Shown piece by piece: positions 32,945 to 41,719 of a stretch of DNA of 64,000 bases; within the stretch, counting starts at the first letter, position 1, and every line of letters begins with the position of its first letter. The stretch comes from Imtechella halotolerans (GTDB taxonomy: Bacteria > Bacteroidota > Bacteroidia > Flavobacteriales > Flavobacteriaceae). The notes under the pieces were generated by a model that worked only from the letters and a program-made list of their open reading frames with translations, searched no databases and was not told the origin of the DNA. Location of the stretch: assembly GCF_028743515.2 (NCBI RefSeq), contig NZ_CP117969.2, forward strand, positions 1,641,001-1,705,000, in the 5' to 3' direction. Both the position numbers and the translations under genes were made by a program.

Positions 32945-33841
32945 CTAATGGTTGTTGGTAAGGGATAAAAATTGCTCTTCCAAGCTTTCCTTCCTTTTCA
33001 CTAAATGAGATAAAACAATACCTTTCTCAAAAAGTAATTTATTAACTGATGCCGCCTCCATAGGTTCAGATAAAAATGCAGTTAACAAGTCTCCTTCTAC
33101 TTTAATTCTGCCAAACTGTGGTTGCACCATTAATAATTGTTCTAAAGCAACGAGATCTTTAGTCTTCATTTCAAAAAAACCATTACTACTTGTCATTTCA
33201 TCAACACGTCCAGCATATAGTTTTTGCCCTTTCCGTAAGACCACCACATGTGAACACACCTTTTCTACCTCATCAAGTAAATGAGAAGCTAAAAGAATGG
33301 TTGTTCCCGTTGCAGCTATCTTCTTAATTAGTTCTCGTATCTGGTGAATACCTTGTGGATCAAGGCCATTAGTTGGTTCATCAAGGATGAGGATTTCAGG
33401 ATCATTTAGTAAGGCTGATGCAATTGCTAATCGCTGTTTCATACCTAAGGAATAGGTACTGAACTTACTATTTCTGCGCTCAATTAATCCCACAAGCTCT
33501 AGTTTCTCATACACCTTGTGGAAGGGGACCTCTTTAATTTTACAAACCAATTTTAAGTTCTCCTCTGCACTCATATAAGGGTAAAAATTGGGTCGTTCAA
33601 TAATCGCACCCACCTTTTTTAGAGCTTCATGGGTGCTTATTCTCCCATCAAACCACTGATAATTCCCTGAGGTTCGATTTACAACATTGAGAACGATTCC
33701 TAAAGTTGTTGATTTTCCACTTCCATTAGGACCTAAAATACCATATACATTTCCTTTTTGAATCGTAAAGGACAAATCATTAACTGCTATTAACGGTCCG
33801 TATTTTTTGGTAAGATTTTGAATTGTTAAAATGGTTTCCAA
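32945..33841 (-). CDS. ABC-2 type transporter ATPase
   Basis: This 298-residue cytosolic ATPase has Walker A GPNGSGKSTTL near residue 37, signature YSLGMKQRLAIA near 133, Walker B ILILDEPTNGLDPQG near 153 and the switch His in LLASHLLDEVEKVC near 187. A C-terminal extension of ~90 residues is typical of the DrrA/CcmA-like group. The start codon at 33841 is TTG; no ATG occurs nearby in frame, and METILTIQNLTKKYG begins the domain correctly. It drives the permease encoded next. Confidence 0.92.
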   Translation of the reverse strand: METILTIQNLTKKYGPLIAVNDLSFTIQKGNVYGILGPNGSGKSTTLGIVLNVVNRTSGNYQWFDGRISTHEALKKVGAIIERPNFYPYMSAEENLKLVCKIKEVPFHKVYEKLELVGLIERRNSKFSTYSLGMKQRLAIASALLNDPEILILDEPTNGLDPQGIHQIRELIKKIAATGTTILLASHLLDEVEKVCSHVVVLRKGQKLYAGRVDEMTSSNGFFEMKTKDLVALEQLLMVQPQFGRIKVEGDLLTAFLSEPMEAASVNKLLFEKGIVLSHLVKRKESLEEQFLSLTNNH

Positions 33842-33977
33842 ATCTGAAAAAGTTTTGTTTGATAGCTACTAAGTTGACGAAAAAAAATGTATTTTGTTAC
33901 ATAAAATTGGTAATGGGATTTATGAAGTCATTGAAATTCCATGAATAAATCAACATCATCGAACTTTTTATACTATT

Positions 33978-35048
33978 ATGACTGAAGAAAAACTGATGTC
34001 TAAAAAAAAACCGGCATACCCGGTTTCACCAAAATTACATCAATACCTAGAAGATTATAACCGCAATATTGAAATCCCGATTTTCTATGATGATTTGTTG
34101 CGCTTTTCCGGATCAGTGGTTGTTTATGATCAACATGATCAGGACACTCTCTGGATTAGAGTATATTATTCAGAATTTGAAAGAGTTGAAATAGATTTGA
34201 GTCTAAAACGTGTGTACTCTATACTTCATTCCGATGGTAGTGATGATATTATACAATATCTTAACGTAGACACTATTGATTACTGCACCTTTGGTAACTC
34301 AAAACCCTTTCGCATCAAAGTAAGAAACATCCTAAATGACAATTTCACCTACTTCTACGTGAAAAAGACAGATGCCTCACGTATATATGGCCTGGAACTT
34401 GAACATATGCTATCACCATACAATCTCAACTTTTTAGTATACAAAGACACCCTTATTGAAGAACATATTTCTGGGATTCCAGGAGATGTTTTTATCAAGG
34501 ACATGTTACCTCATTGTTCAGAACCCGAAAAAGCACAAATCGCCAAGGAGTTTGTAAAATTCAATGAACGCTGCATGATTCGACTACTGGGAGATATGCG
34601 ATCCTATAATTATGTAATTGTACCCACACACGATTTTGATCATGTAGTGTATCGTATACGCGCTATTGATTTTGATCAGCAATGCTATGAAGGAAAATTC
34701 AAGGTATATAGACCTCAATTCTTCAAGGAAAACAATATAATGGTTGCGCTGGTTCGGGACAAACTTCAACACTCTTCTGTGGATCAATATAAAATTGAAG
34801 AACGTTCTATGGTAGCCAAACGTATTAAAAGTTCAGGAAAACGTATTAAAAAACTAATGCGTTGCATGAGAACAGACAAAATTTCTAGTAGAGAAAATAT
34901 TCGCCAGCTAAAAATGGAAATATTTGCCTATACTCAGGATGTTGCCTTTAAAAAAAGTAGAAATATGGGGAATGTACTTTCCGCAGCTCTAGATTTTGTA
35001 TTGCGAAACTATGAAAACGTTAATGTAAAGCGATTGCTGCAACAGTAG
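33978..35048 (+). CDS. Uncharacterised conserved protein with kinase-like motifs
   Basis: This 356-residue soluble protein belongs to no family I can name with certainty. Several features resemble an aminoglycoside-phosphotransferase/protein-kinase fold. A lysine pair in FYVKK (129-130) is followed by an acidic helix GLELEHML (E140/E142). A hinge-like LIEEHISGIPGD runs from residue 159. LGDMRSYNYVIV (D206, N211) has the same D-x4-N spacing as the HGDLHxGN loop of aminoglycoside kinases, and RAIDFD (D231) fits the metal-binding position. The C-terminal ~90 residues are basic and helical (KRIKSSGKRIKKLMRCMR). A second Met (33996) may be the start. No glycine-rich loop is obvious. Function is unknown. 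Confidence 0.65.
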   Translation: MTEEKLMSKKKPAYPVSPKLHQYLEDYNRNIEIPIFYDDLLRFSGSVVVYDQHDQDTLWIRVYYSEFERVEIDLSLKRVYSILHSDGSDDIIQYLNVDTIDYCTFGNSKPFRIKVRNILNDNFTYFYVKKTDASRIYGLELEHMLSPYNLNFLVYKDTLIEEHISGIPGDVFIKDMLPHCSEPEKAQIAKEFVKFNERCMIRLLGDMRSYNYVIVPTHDFDHVVYRIRAIDFDQQCYEGKFKVYRPQFFKENNIMVALVRDKLQHSSVDQYKIEERSMVAKRIKSSGKRIKKLMRCMRTDKISSRENIRQLKMEIFAYTQDVAFKKSRNMGNVLSAALDFVLRNYENVNVKRLLQQ

Positions 35049-35065
35049 ACAATCGCTTTATTTTT
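35026..35065 (+). terminator. Terminator overlapping the 3' end of the kinase-like gene
   Basis: TAAAGCGATTG (35026-35036) pairs with CAATCGCTTTA (35050-35060), followed by TTTTT. The first arm lies inside the last codons and the stop codon falls in the loop. Confidence 0.8.
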
Positions 35066-35068
35066 ACT

Positions 35069-36127
35069 TTATCCTTTTTGTTCTTTATTAAAGTACACTA
35101 AATAATAGTACATCTGTTTTTCTTCATCCCAACCCTTTTCAACAAATTTCTCAGCGGATTCTGGATTAATAAAATCCATTTTTATCTGAATATTTGTATC
35201 TAATTGGATTACGTTCTTCATCTTTTTACGGACATCTGACACTGCTTTGTTAGCGATTGGAAAATTAGAAACATCTTCTATGCTATACTTAGGTCCTCTT
35301 TCTACTTTATAGTGTTTAAATTCTGGAATTAAATCAGGATTATCCAGCACCTCATTTAGAAAAGCGGTTTCTTCAAACTCATTATTTTTAGCGAAATGAT
35401 TTACTGCACGATTCATAAACATCACTTCTTCTTTCTTATCTTCTGCCGGAAGTACAACATCCTTAGCAAAATCTTGGCAAAACTTCAAGTATTTCTTTGT
35501 AAAGAAATTCTCATCAGTTAGAACATCTACTCCTAAAAAATTCTCAAGCCAATATTTAGTATCATATCGATTACTATCTACCGAAAGAATCTTATACCCT
35601 TCCTCTTTATTTACATTTAGTATAATACATCCTTTGTCAAGTTTATTGATGTTTATACCTTCCTGTACCAATATTTCAAGTAAACCTGGTTTTTCTTCAA
35701 ACTGAAGAAAACTATGTTTCATTTCACTCTTAAAAATCCCAATGGCATTAGCCTTCTTATTATCAACCATTACATCACTCAACAATGTAACATATACCTC
35801 CCCGCTTTTAATATGTGGATGATTGGATTGATCAAATAACAAGGTTGCAATTTTTTTTGACTGCATGTGTATACTTGCAGGATTTTCAAAAATTTCAGAA
35901 GCAATCTTAAATAATTCATTAAACTCAACATCTACCTCATTATCAAAACGATAATAATTCTCTTCCTTTTCTCTGAAAGGTTTAAAAAAATATTCTTTTA
36001 AAAGACCAGTGATCTCATCGTTAAGGGTGTATGGAACTTCTGATAAAAATACACCTTCATTACGGCTTTTGTTACCGACACGATGTATCGAAAGACTTTC
36101 AATATGAGTAGGATATAAATTGAGCAT
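35069..36127 (-). CDS. Nucleoid-associated protein, NdpA/YejK family
   Basis: This 352-residue protein matches the pattern of the YejK/NdpA nucleoid-associated family. It has an N-terminal IESLSIHRVGNKSRNEGV stretch, a central VYVTLLSDVMVDNKKANAIGIFKSE region, KGCIILNVNKEEGYKILSVD, and a C-terminal YSIEDVSNFPIANKAVSDV. In E. coli the protein is found on the chromosome but its exact role is unclear. It is convergent with the kinase-like gene and is the end gene of a minus-strand run. The start ATG at 36127 is well placed. Confidence 0.8.
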   Translation of the reverse strand: MLNLYPTHIESLSIHRVGNKSRNEGVFLSEVPYTLNDEITGLLKEYFFKPFREKEENYYRFDNEVDVEFNELFKIASEIFENPASIHMQSKKIATLLFDQSNHPHIKSGEVYVTLLSDVMVDNKKANAIGIFKSEMKHSFLQFEEKPGLLEILVQEGININKLDKGCIILNVNKEEGYKILSVDSNRYDTKYWLENFLGVDVLTDENFFTKKYLKFCQDFAKDVVLPAEDKKEEVMFMNRAVNHFAKNNEFEETAFLNEVLDNPDLIPEFKHYKVERGPKYSIEDVSNFPIANKAVSDVRKKMKNVIQLDTNIQIKMDFINPESAEKFVEKGWDEEKQMYYYLVYFNKEQKG

Positions 36128-36193
36128 AGTAATAGATTCTCTTAATTGATAATTATGAGTTTAATAAAATAGTAATAAATAATGGGGAACTTC

Positions 36194-36709
36194 TTAATTC
36201 CAGTTTTCGTCAAAATCTAGGTCGTCAAAATCCTCGATATCCATTCCAAAATCATCGAAATCATCATCAAGGTCTAAATCTTCTCCTTCAAAATCCTTTT
36301 CAGGTGCCTCATCAGGTACATTACCATGAGCAAAAAGAAGCATAGGGTATGTCAATCCATTTTCTGGTTCAGCCGTCTCAACCATCTCTACAAAAAATGT
36401 CCACATACTCATAAAATCATACACATAAATAAGCTTATTCTCAGACTCATTTACTACTGAATCTATTGTAGTATTATGCATTAATCGAACACTACCAGAA
36501 GCATCATCGCTAAGGTCAAACAACGATATTTCATCTCCCTGATTCCATTCATCATCACTTGTATAAAAGGATGCCATTTCATTTCCGGCAAATCCGAAAG
36601 CCTGCGTTATAGTATTATGTAAATCTTCTAGGCTGTCACCAGATTCTATTGCGATATCTCGAATAACATCTTCTTCGGCATCTAGTATGACTCTGAATTT
36701 ATAAATCAT
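36194..36709 (-). CDS. pRiA4b ORF-3-like (IS1096 passenger-like) protein
   Basis: This 171-residue protein begins MIYKFRVILDAEEDVIRDI and contains SLEDLHNTITQAFGF and YVYDFMSMWTFFVEMV, the signature of the plasmid pRiA4b ORF-3 family. The C-terminal ~40 residues are almost all Asp/Glu/Phe (about residues 137-168). No transposase or other mobile gene is present here. In Flavobacteriaceae such genes are usually chromosomal, so the mobile-element name is misleading. Function is unknown. A -7 box TACATTTG lies 20 bp upstream of the ATG, inside the end of the heme A synthase intergenic region. Confidence 0.78.
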   Translation of the reverse strand: MIYKFRVILDAEEDVIRDIAIESGDSLEDLHNTITQAFGFAGNEMASFYTSDDEWNQGDEISLFDLSDDASGSVRLMHNTTIDSVVNESENKLIYVYDFMSMWTFFVEMVETAEPENGLTYPMLLFAHGNVPDEAPEKDFEGEDLDLDDDFDDFGMDIEDFDDLDFDENWN

Positions 36710-36729
36710 ATTTTTCTTATTTATCTTTT

Positions 36730-36737
36730 CAAATGTA
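36730..36737 (-). promoter_or_regulatory. -7 element of the pRiA4b ORF-3-like gene
   Basis: On the minus strand this reads TACATTTG, a match to TAnnTTTG, 20 bp before the ATG at 36709. Confidence 0.5.
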
Positions 36738-36740
36738 CAA

Positions 36741-37760
36741 TTATTTGCTAAAACGGTGTAGTGTGAATGTCATTGCACTCAACAGGAAAAAAGCACCAAT
36801 CTGATGAGCTACTCCTAACCACACCGGAACGGCCAAGATTAACGTAAATACGCCCAGAACAAATTGGATAATCACCATTAAAACTGTAGCCTTAATCCCG
36901 TTATGTTGTGCAGGCGTTAGCTGTAATTTATGTGATTTAAAAGCCATCACTCCAACTAAAATCACTACAACATAGGCTAAATAGCGATGAACAAATTGAA
37001 CTCCGCTTTTCCCTTCTACAATATTCTTCCACAAGGTATCCTGTTCTATATAAACCGTTTCATGAATGAGTTTACCATCGGTCATTAATGGCCAATGATT
37101 ATGAATCCATCCCGCATCCAATCCAGCAACAAACGCACCCCACATTATCTGTAACAAAAGGACAATAATGGTAGCAGTGATTAAGTGTTTAAAAGGTTTT
37201 GAAATAGGAGGTTTTCGCTCGGGATAAATAAGATCCAATGCCACCCAAAAAGTAACTGCAAAGGTTATAAATGCAGCCATTAGGTGCATAGCAAGTCTAA
37301 AATGACTAACATCAGGATTGTCTACTAGTCCACTTTTAACCATATACCAACCCAAAAAACCTTGAAAACCTCCAAGAAATAATAGTAATAATGATTTATA
37401 AAAAGTGGGCTTTGTAAATTGTTTAGTGAACAAAAAATAGAAAAAAGGGAGTAAGAATACCAATCCTAAAACGCGTCCTAAAAGTCTATGCAACCATTCC
37501 CAAAAATAGATATCTTTAAAATCTTCTAAAGAAAAATGGTAATTCACTTTTTGATATTCTGGAAACTGTTGATAAATTTCGAACTCCTTTTGCCACTGGG
37601 CATCTGTCATAGGAGGAACCATATCGGTGACTAATTTAAAATCTGACATTGATAACCCAGAATGTGTCAAACGGGTAATCCCACCAACTAACACCATAAC
37701 AAAAATTAAAAAGCAGCCGGTAAGCAACCAATACACTACCTTTTTATTATCCTTTTTCAT
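36741..37760 (-). CDS. ctaA: Heme A synthase (CtaA/Cox15)
   Basis: This eight-helix inner-membrane enzyme of 339 residues oxidises heme O to heme A for aa3-type cytochrome oxidase. Motifs include GGITRLTHSGLSMSDFK near residue 25, a first His in WEWLHRLLGRVLGL near 88, SHFRLAMHL near 150, FVHRYLAYVVV near 255 and VAHQIGAFFLL near 319. These give the four His heme ligands in two pairs. It is the long Cox15-like type. The neighbours are not oxidase genes. The ATG at 37760 is clear. Confidence 0.93.
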   Translation of the reverse strand: MKKDNKKVVYWLLTGCFLIFVMVLVGGITRLTHSGLSMSDFKLVTDMVPPMTDAQWQKEFEIYQQFPEYQKVNYHFSLEDFKDIYFWEWLHRLLGRVLGLVFLLPFFYFLFTKQFTKPTFYKSLLLLFLGGFQGFLGWYMVKSGLVDNPDVSHFRLAMHLMAAFITFAVTFWVALDLIYPERKPPISKPFKHLITATIIVLLLQIMWGAFVAGLDAGWIHNHWPLMTDGKLIHETVYIEQDTLWKNIVEGKSGVQFVHRYLAYVVVILVGVMAFKSHKLQLTPAQHNGIKATVLMVIIQFVLGVFTLILAVPVWLGVAHQIGAFFLLSAMTFTLHRFSK

Positions 37761-37809
37761 GTGTTTACAATTTAAATTTCTAATTCCTCAATCTAGTCAT
37801 TAAATATAT

Positions 37810-39237
37810 TTAAGGCCGATCCTTAGCAGGTATAAGTCCTAGTTTTTTGCCTTTATCTAACATAAAAGCATAAGCTGCCTCGTGTTCATTAGGAATTTCT
37901 CCTTCTAATATAGCCTCTTTAATAGCTTCTTTAATCATCCCTATCTCTTTGGAAGGCTGAAGATTAAACGTTTGCATTATTTCCTCACCACTTACAGGGG
38001 GCTGAAAATTTCGAACATGATCACGTTCTTCAACTTCCACTATTTTTTGTCGAACAATCGCAAAATTCTGATGATAGCGTTTAAATTTCTTGGGGTTTTT
38101 AGTGGTAATATCTGCCTCACATAATGTCATTAGGTCCTCGACATACTCACCTGCATCAAAAACCAATCTACGAACTGCTGAATCCGTTACTATCTCTTGT
38201 GAAAGTACTATTGGACGTGAACTCATTAGTACCATTTTCTGAACAAATTTCATTTTCTCATTCAATGGCATATGTAATCTTTTGAAAAGCTTGGATACCA
38301 TTTTGGAACCAACAAATTCATGGCTATGAAAAGTCCACCCAATTTTTTTATCGAATTTCTTAGTTGGTGCCTTTCCAATGTCGTGCAGTAAAGCAGCCCA
38401 TCTCAACCAAAGATTATCAGTTGCTTGGGCAATGTTATCCACTACTTCTAGCGTATGCCAAAAGTTATCTTTATGTCGTTGACCTTCCTTTTCTTCTATG
38501 CCTTGCAATGCAGTAAGCTCAGGCAAAATAAGTGCAAGTAGGCCCGTTTGATGTAATAACTGAAAACCAACAGAGGGTTTAGGAGTCATTAAAATTTTAT
38601 TTAATTCATCTACAATGCGCTCTCCTGAGATTATTCCTATTCGCCTTTTATTCCTTTCAATGGCCTCCAGAGAAGCATCTTCGATGGTAAAAGAAAGTTG
38701 AGTTGCAAAACGAATTGCCCTCATCATACGAAGTGGATCATCTGAATATGTAATATCGGCATCAAGTGGAGTGCGAATTAATTTTCTCTTCAAATCACCA
38801 AATCCGTCAAATGGATCGAGTAAATCTCCGAAAGATTCCTTGGATAGTGATAAAGCCAAAGCATTAATGGTAAAATCTCTTCTATTCTGATCATCTTCCA
38901 AGGTGCCATCCTCGACTAGGGGTTTTCTGGAATCTTCACGATAACTTTCTCTGCGTGCACCAACAAATTCTACCTCGAGATCATCCGTTTTTAGCATAGC
39001 GGTCCCATAGTTCTTAAAAACACTAACCTTTGGTTTACCAGGTAATCGCGCTGCAACCGACTGGGCTAACTCTATGCCGCTCCCAACGGCAACAACATCA
39101 ATATCTTTAGGGGTACCTCGTTCTAGAATAAAATCACGTACAAAGCCACCAATAACGTAGCTTTCCACATTTAGATCCCGAGCAGCTTCAGAAATTACAG
39201 AAAATATAGGGTTTTGTATCGCTTGTTTGTAGTTCAT
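37810..39237 (-). CDS. CCA tRNA nucleotidyltransferase / poly(A) polymerase family with HD domain
   Basis: This 475-residue protein has the class II nucleotidyltransferase head (YVIGGFVRDFILERGTPKDIDVVAVG near residue 25, with the catalytic Asp pair in DIDVV). It also has RRDFTINALALSL, the RNA-binding part DPLRMMRAIRFATQL, and an HD domain with LRWAALLHDIGKAPTKKFD near 285. It probably adds or repairs the CCA end of tRNA. A poly(A) polymerase activity cannot be excluded without experiment. I use the ATG at 39237; the TTG three codons upstream is less likely. It is a single gene upstream of ctaA. Confidence 0.9.
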   Translation of the reverse strand: MNYKQAIQNPIFSVISEAARDLNVESYVIGGFVRDFILERGTPKDIDVVAVGSGIELAQSVAARLPGKPKVSVFKNYGTAMLKTDDLEVEFVGARRESYREDSRKPLVEDGTLEDDQNRRDFTINALALSLSKESFGDLLDPFDGFGDLKRKLIRTPLDADITYSDDPLRMMRAIRFATQLSFTIEDASLEAIERNKRRIGIISGERIVDELNKILMTPKPSVGFQLLHQTGLLALILPELTALQGIEEKEGQRHKDNFWHTLEVVDNIAQATDNLWLRWAALLHDIGKAPTKKFDKKIGWTFHSHEFVGSKMVSKLFKRLHMPLNEKMKFVQKMVLMSSRPIVLSQEIVTDSAVRRLVFDAGEYVEDLMTLCEADITTKNPKKFKRYHQNFAIVRQKIVEVEERDHVRNFQPPVSGEEIMQTFNLQPSKEIGMIKEAIKEAILEGEIPNEHEAAYAFMLDKGKKLGLIPAKDRP

Positions 39238-39306
39238 GAATATCAAATTCCAAAAATCAAATGTCTTCAGTATACTTAGTTAAAAAAGCATATACATCTG
39301 CAAACA

Positions 39307-39870
39307 TTACTTCCGAATGATTTTCACTTCTCCATTAGTACTTAACTTAATAATGGATGAAGGTTTCTCACATCGTTTATCGCGGTGCAAATTTACTACA
39401 TAGTCTACACCTTTTAAAATTTCAGGAGCTATTTCTAAGAAACTTTTAGGAGTTGGTTCTCCACTAATATTTGCTGATGTAGATACTATAGGTCGCTTGA
39501 ATTGACGGATGAGTTTTTGACAAAACTCGTCACTTGCTACACGAATTGCTAAGGTATTATCTTCCGCTATTAAATTGGGAGCAATTCCGTGAGGTTTGTC
39601 ATAAATAATAGTAGTTGGTTTGGTGCTTAAATCAATGATATCATAAGCTACCTCAGGAATCTCAAAAATATGTTTTTGCAACATCCTTATGTCAGACACC
39701 AAACAAATAAGAGCCTTACTGTCCTCGCGATTCTTCAAGGCATACACTTTTTTTACGGCCTCCGAATTAGTAGCATCACACCCTATTCCCCAAACAGTAT
39801 CTGTAGGATATACAATGAGACCTCCCTTTTGTAGGGTTTCAACTGCCATTTGTATCTCTTCATGCATCAT
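39307..39870 (-). CDS. tsaC: L-threonylcarbamoyladenylate synthase (TsaC/Sua5/YrdC)
   Basis: This 187-residue enzyme makes threonylcarbamoyl-AMP for the t6A37 modification of tRNAs that read ANN codons. The YrdC fold signature is present: GGLIVYPTDTVWGIGCDA near residue 16, KNREDSKALICL near 46, IRVASDEFCQKL near 127, and RPIVSTSANISGEPTPKS near 143. There is no C-terminal Sua5 extension, so it is the short type. It lies 12 bp downstream of the TupA-like gene on the same strand, a chance neighbour or a short operon. It is essential in most bacteria. Confidence 0.94.
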   Translation of the reverse strand: MMHEEIQMAVETLQKGGLIVYPTDTVWGIGCDATNSEAVKKVYALKNREDSKALICLVSDIRMLQKHIFEIPEVAYDIIDLSTKPTTIIYDKPHGIAPNLIAEDNTLAIRVASDEFCQKLIRQFKRPIVSTSANISGEPTPKSFLEIAPEILKGVDYVVNLHRDKRCEKPSSIIKLSTNGEVKIIRK

Positions 39871-39882
39871 AGGATCAATTTA

Positions 39883-40773
39883 TTATAATGTTTCAATATA
39901 CTTTTGTCCCTTGTTACGTTTCGGTAGTCTTAAAAAATCTCCTGACACTCTATTATAATCATCAGGATAAAACTCTAAAACTCCATTTCCTGGATAAAAA
40001 GTTAACTCTCCAAATAAAATCCGTTTCGAAAAGGAGTACAAATCCACCCTAACAAAAGGAAAATCAGCAGACAAAATTTTGGCGATTTCAATCATCTCAG
40101 CTAACATTTCAGGCCTTTCCGGCTCTGCATCATTCGGTAGATAATGTTTGTATGGGAGCTTTTTCCAATCCAAATCATAAAAACATCTGTTGTGATCTCC
40201 AAAGCGCGCTACATCAACATGTATAAATTTAGGCTCTCCATTAAAACAAAAGAATTTATAGTCATTTAAAAGTCCTTTATCCAATTCTTCTAAGTATTTC
40301 TCACACAATATCCTAGGCTTCACATCTTTATAGGCCCATTCTAAACCTGCTTTATAATAAAAATTATGCCACAACCACTTTCTCATCTTTAATCTAGCAT
40401 ATGTTTTATTAAGTTTAGATTTATCCTTTACAATGAGATTAAAATTACTACCATGCACACCTTTAAGCACAAACTTTTCAGGAAACTCGTCAAAATTCAC
40501 CTCCCCTACGCTATCGTACACGCCATAACATTCATTTAGGTATTGCGCTCCTATTTTAGATTCCACATAGGATCTTACCGCATATTTATCTACTAATTGA
40601 TTTAAAATTTTTGGGCGATAATACACTTTAAGCCATTGAATTTTTTCATTCAACTCTTTCGGGTCTTCCAAGTTCAATTTTTTACCAGTGTAGTATTGAT
40701 AATAAATCTTCACGAATGTTTTTTGGGGTAGGAACTTGAGTTTTTTCAACAAGCCTAATAAGAGTTTGTACAT
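39883..40773 (-). CDS. TupA-like ATP-grasp protein (surface glycan)
   Basis: This 296-residue protein resembles TupA-like ATP-grasp enzymes of polysaccharide and teichuronopeptide loci. LNEKIQWLKVYYRPKILNQLVDKY near residue 35 is the typical start (DPKELNEKIQ). PEKFVLKGVHGSNFN near 98, ILCEKYLEE, LLNDYKFFCFNGEPKFIHV near 170, and FVRVDLYSFSKRILFGELTFYPG near 245 mark the ATP-grasp lobes. Such proteins are thought to ligate an amino acid or similar acid to a sugar. It lies divergent from a glycosyltransferase and an epimerase, forming a small glycan cluster. The substrate is unknown. Confidence 0.85.
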   Translation of the reverse strand: MYKLLLGLLKKLKFLPQKTFVKIYYQYYTGKKLNLEDPKELNEKIQWLKVYYRPKILNQLVDKYAVRSYVESKIGAQYLNECYGVYDSVGEVNFDEFPEKFVLKGVHGSNFNLIVKDKSKLNKTYARLKMRKWLWHNFYYKAGLEWAYKDVKPRILCEKYLEELDKGLLNDYKFFCFNGEPKFIHVDVARFGDHNRCFYDLDWKKLPYKHYLPNDAEPERPEMLAEMIEIAKILSADFPFVRVDLYSFSKRILFGELTFYPGNGVLEFYPDDYNRVSGDFLRLPKRNKGQKYIETL

Positions 40774-40877
40774 AAAACGATGTTTATCTTAGATTGTAAT
40801 TTCTGAATAATCCCTAATCAAAGCAAAGATATGTAAAATGTACTTCTTATTTTTGTATAAAATTTTAGCTCAAATTT

Positions 40878-41708
40878 ATGAAAGACCTCAGTATAACTGT
40901 CATTATCAGCACTTATAACGCCGAAGAATGGCTAGAAAAAGTTCTTATAGGCTATTCCAAACAAACCTATAAAAACTTCGACGTAATTATTGCTGATGAC
41001 GGCTCAAGAGAGTCTACCAAAGAATTAATCGAATCTTATAAAAAATCATTTCCAGTCAACTTAACGCATCTATGGCATGAGGATCAAGGCTATAGAAGAC
41101 AAGAAATACTAAATGTTGCCATCACTGAGGCTACAAATGAATACATTATAATGACCGATGGAGATTGCATTCCAAGAAAAGATTTTGTTGCGGTTCACGC
41201 CCAATATGCTAAAGAAGGTAGATTTCTTTCCGGAGGATATTGTAAATTAAGTATGAAACTAAGTACACTAATCACCAAGGAAGATATCGAAACTGAGAAA
41301 TGCTTTGATTTAAACTGGCTAAAATCTCATGACAAAGTAGGATTTTCTCAAGCGTTAAAGCTTGGAAGTGGAAAAACAGCAGCTTCCTTACTAGACATTA
41401 TAACACCTACAAATGCCTCATTCAACAATTGCAATTCGTCAGGTTGGAAGAAAGATATGATTGCTATAAATGGATATGATGAACGAATGAAATATGGCGG
41501 GCCAGATAGAGAATTGGGAGAACGGTTGGAAAATTATGGAATTAAAGGATTTCAAATTAGGCACAAAGCCATTTGCCTTCACTTAGATCATCCTCGAGGA
41601 TATAAAACTTCTGAATCTTTAAAGAAAAACCTAGAGATACGTGCCGAAGTCAAAAAGCACAAAAAAGCATGGACACCTTATGGCATCATAAAAGAGGCTA
41701 CTAAATAA
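40878..41708 (+). CDS. Glycosyltransferase family 2
   Basis: This 276-residue GT-A enzyme has TVIISTYNAEEWLEKVL near residue 7, the IIADDGSRESTKEL motif near 38 and the DGDCIPRKDF metal-binding DxD-like element near 94. The C-terminal YGGPDRELGERLENYG near 210 corresponds to the ED/GGxDxE base region of the family. It transfers a sugar from a nucleotide sugar to a glycan or lipid carrier. There is no membrane anchor. It is followed 11 bp later by the epimerase, so the two are cotranscribed. Donor and acceptor are unknown. Confidence 0.92.
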   Translation: MKDLSITVIISTYNAEEWLEKVLIGYSKQTYKNFDVIIADDGSRESTKELIESYKKSFPVNLTHLWHEDQGYRRQEILNVAITEATNEYIIMTDGDCIPRKDFVAVHAQYAKEGRFLSGGYCKLSMKLSTLITKEDIETEKCFDLNWLKSHDKVGFSQALKLGSGKTAASLLDIITPTNASFNNCNSSGWKKDMIAINGYDERMKYGGPDRELGERLENYGIKGFQIRHKAICLHLDHPRGYKTSESLKKNLEIRAEVKKHKKAWTPYGIIKEATK

Positions 41709-41719
41709 TTCTTTTTTCT

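Noticed and set aside
36194..36709. Mobile element suggested by the IS1096-passenger family name
   Set aside because: No transposase, inverted repeats or target duplication; the gene sits among housekeeping genes.
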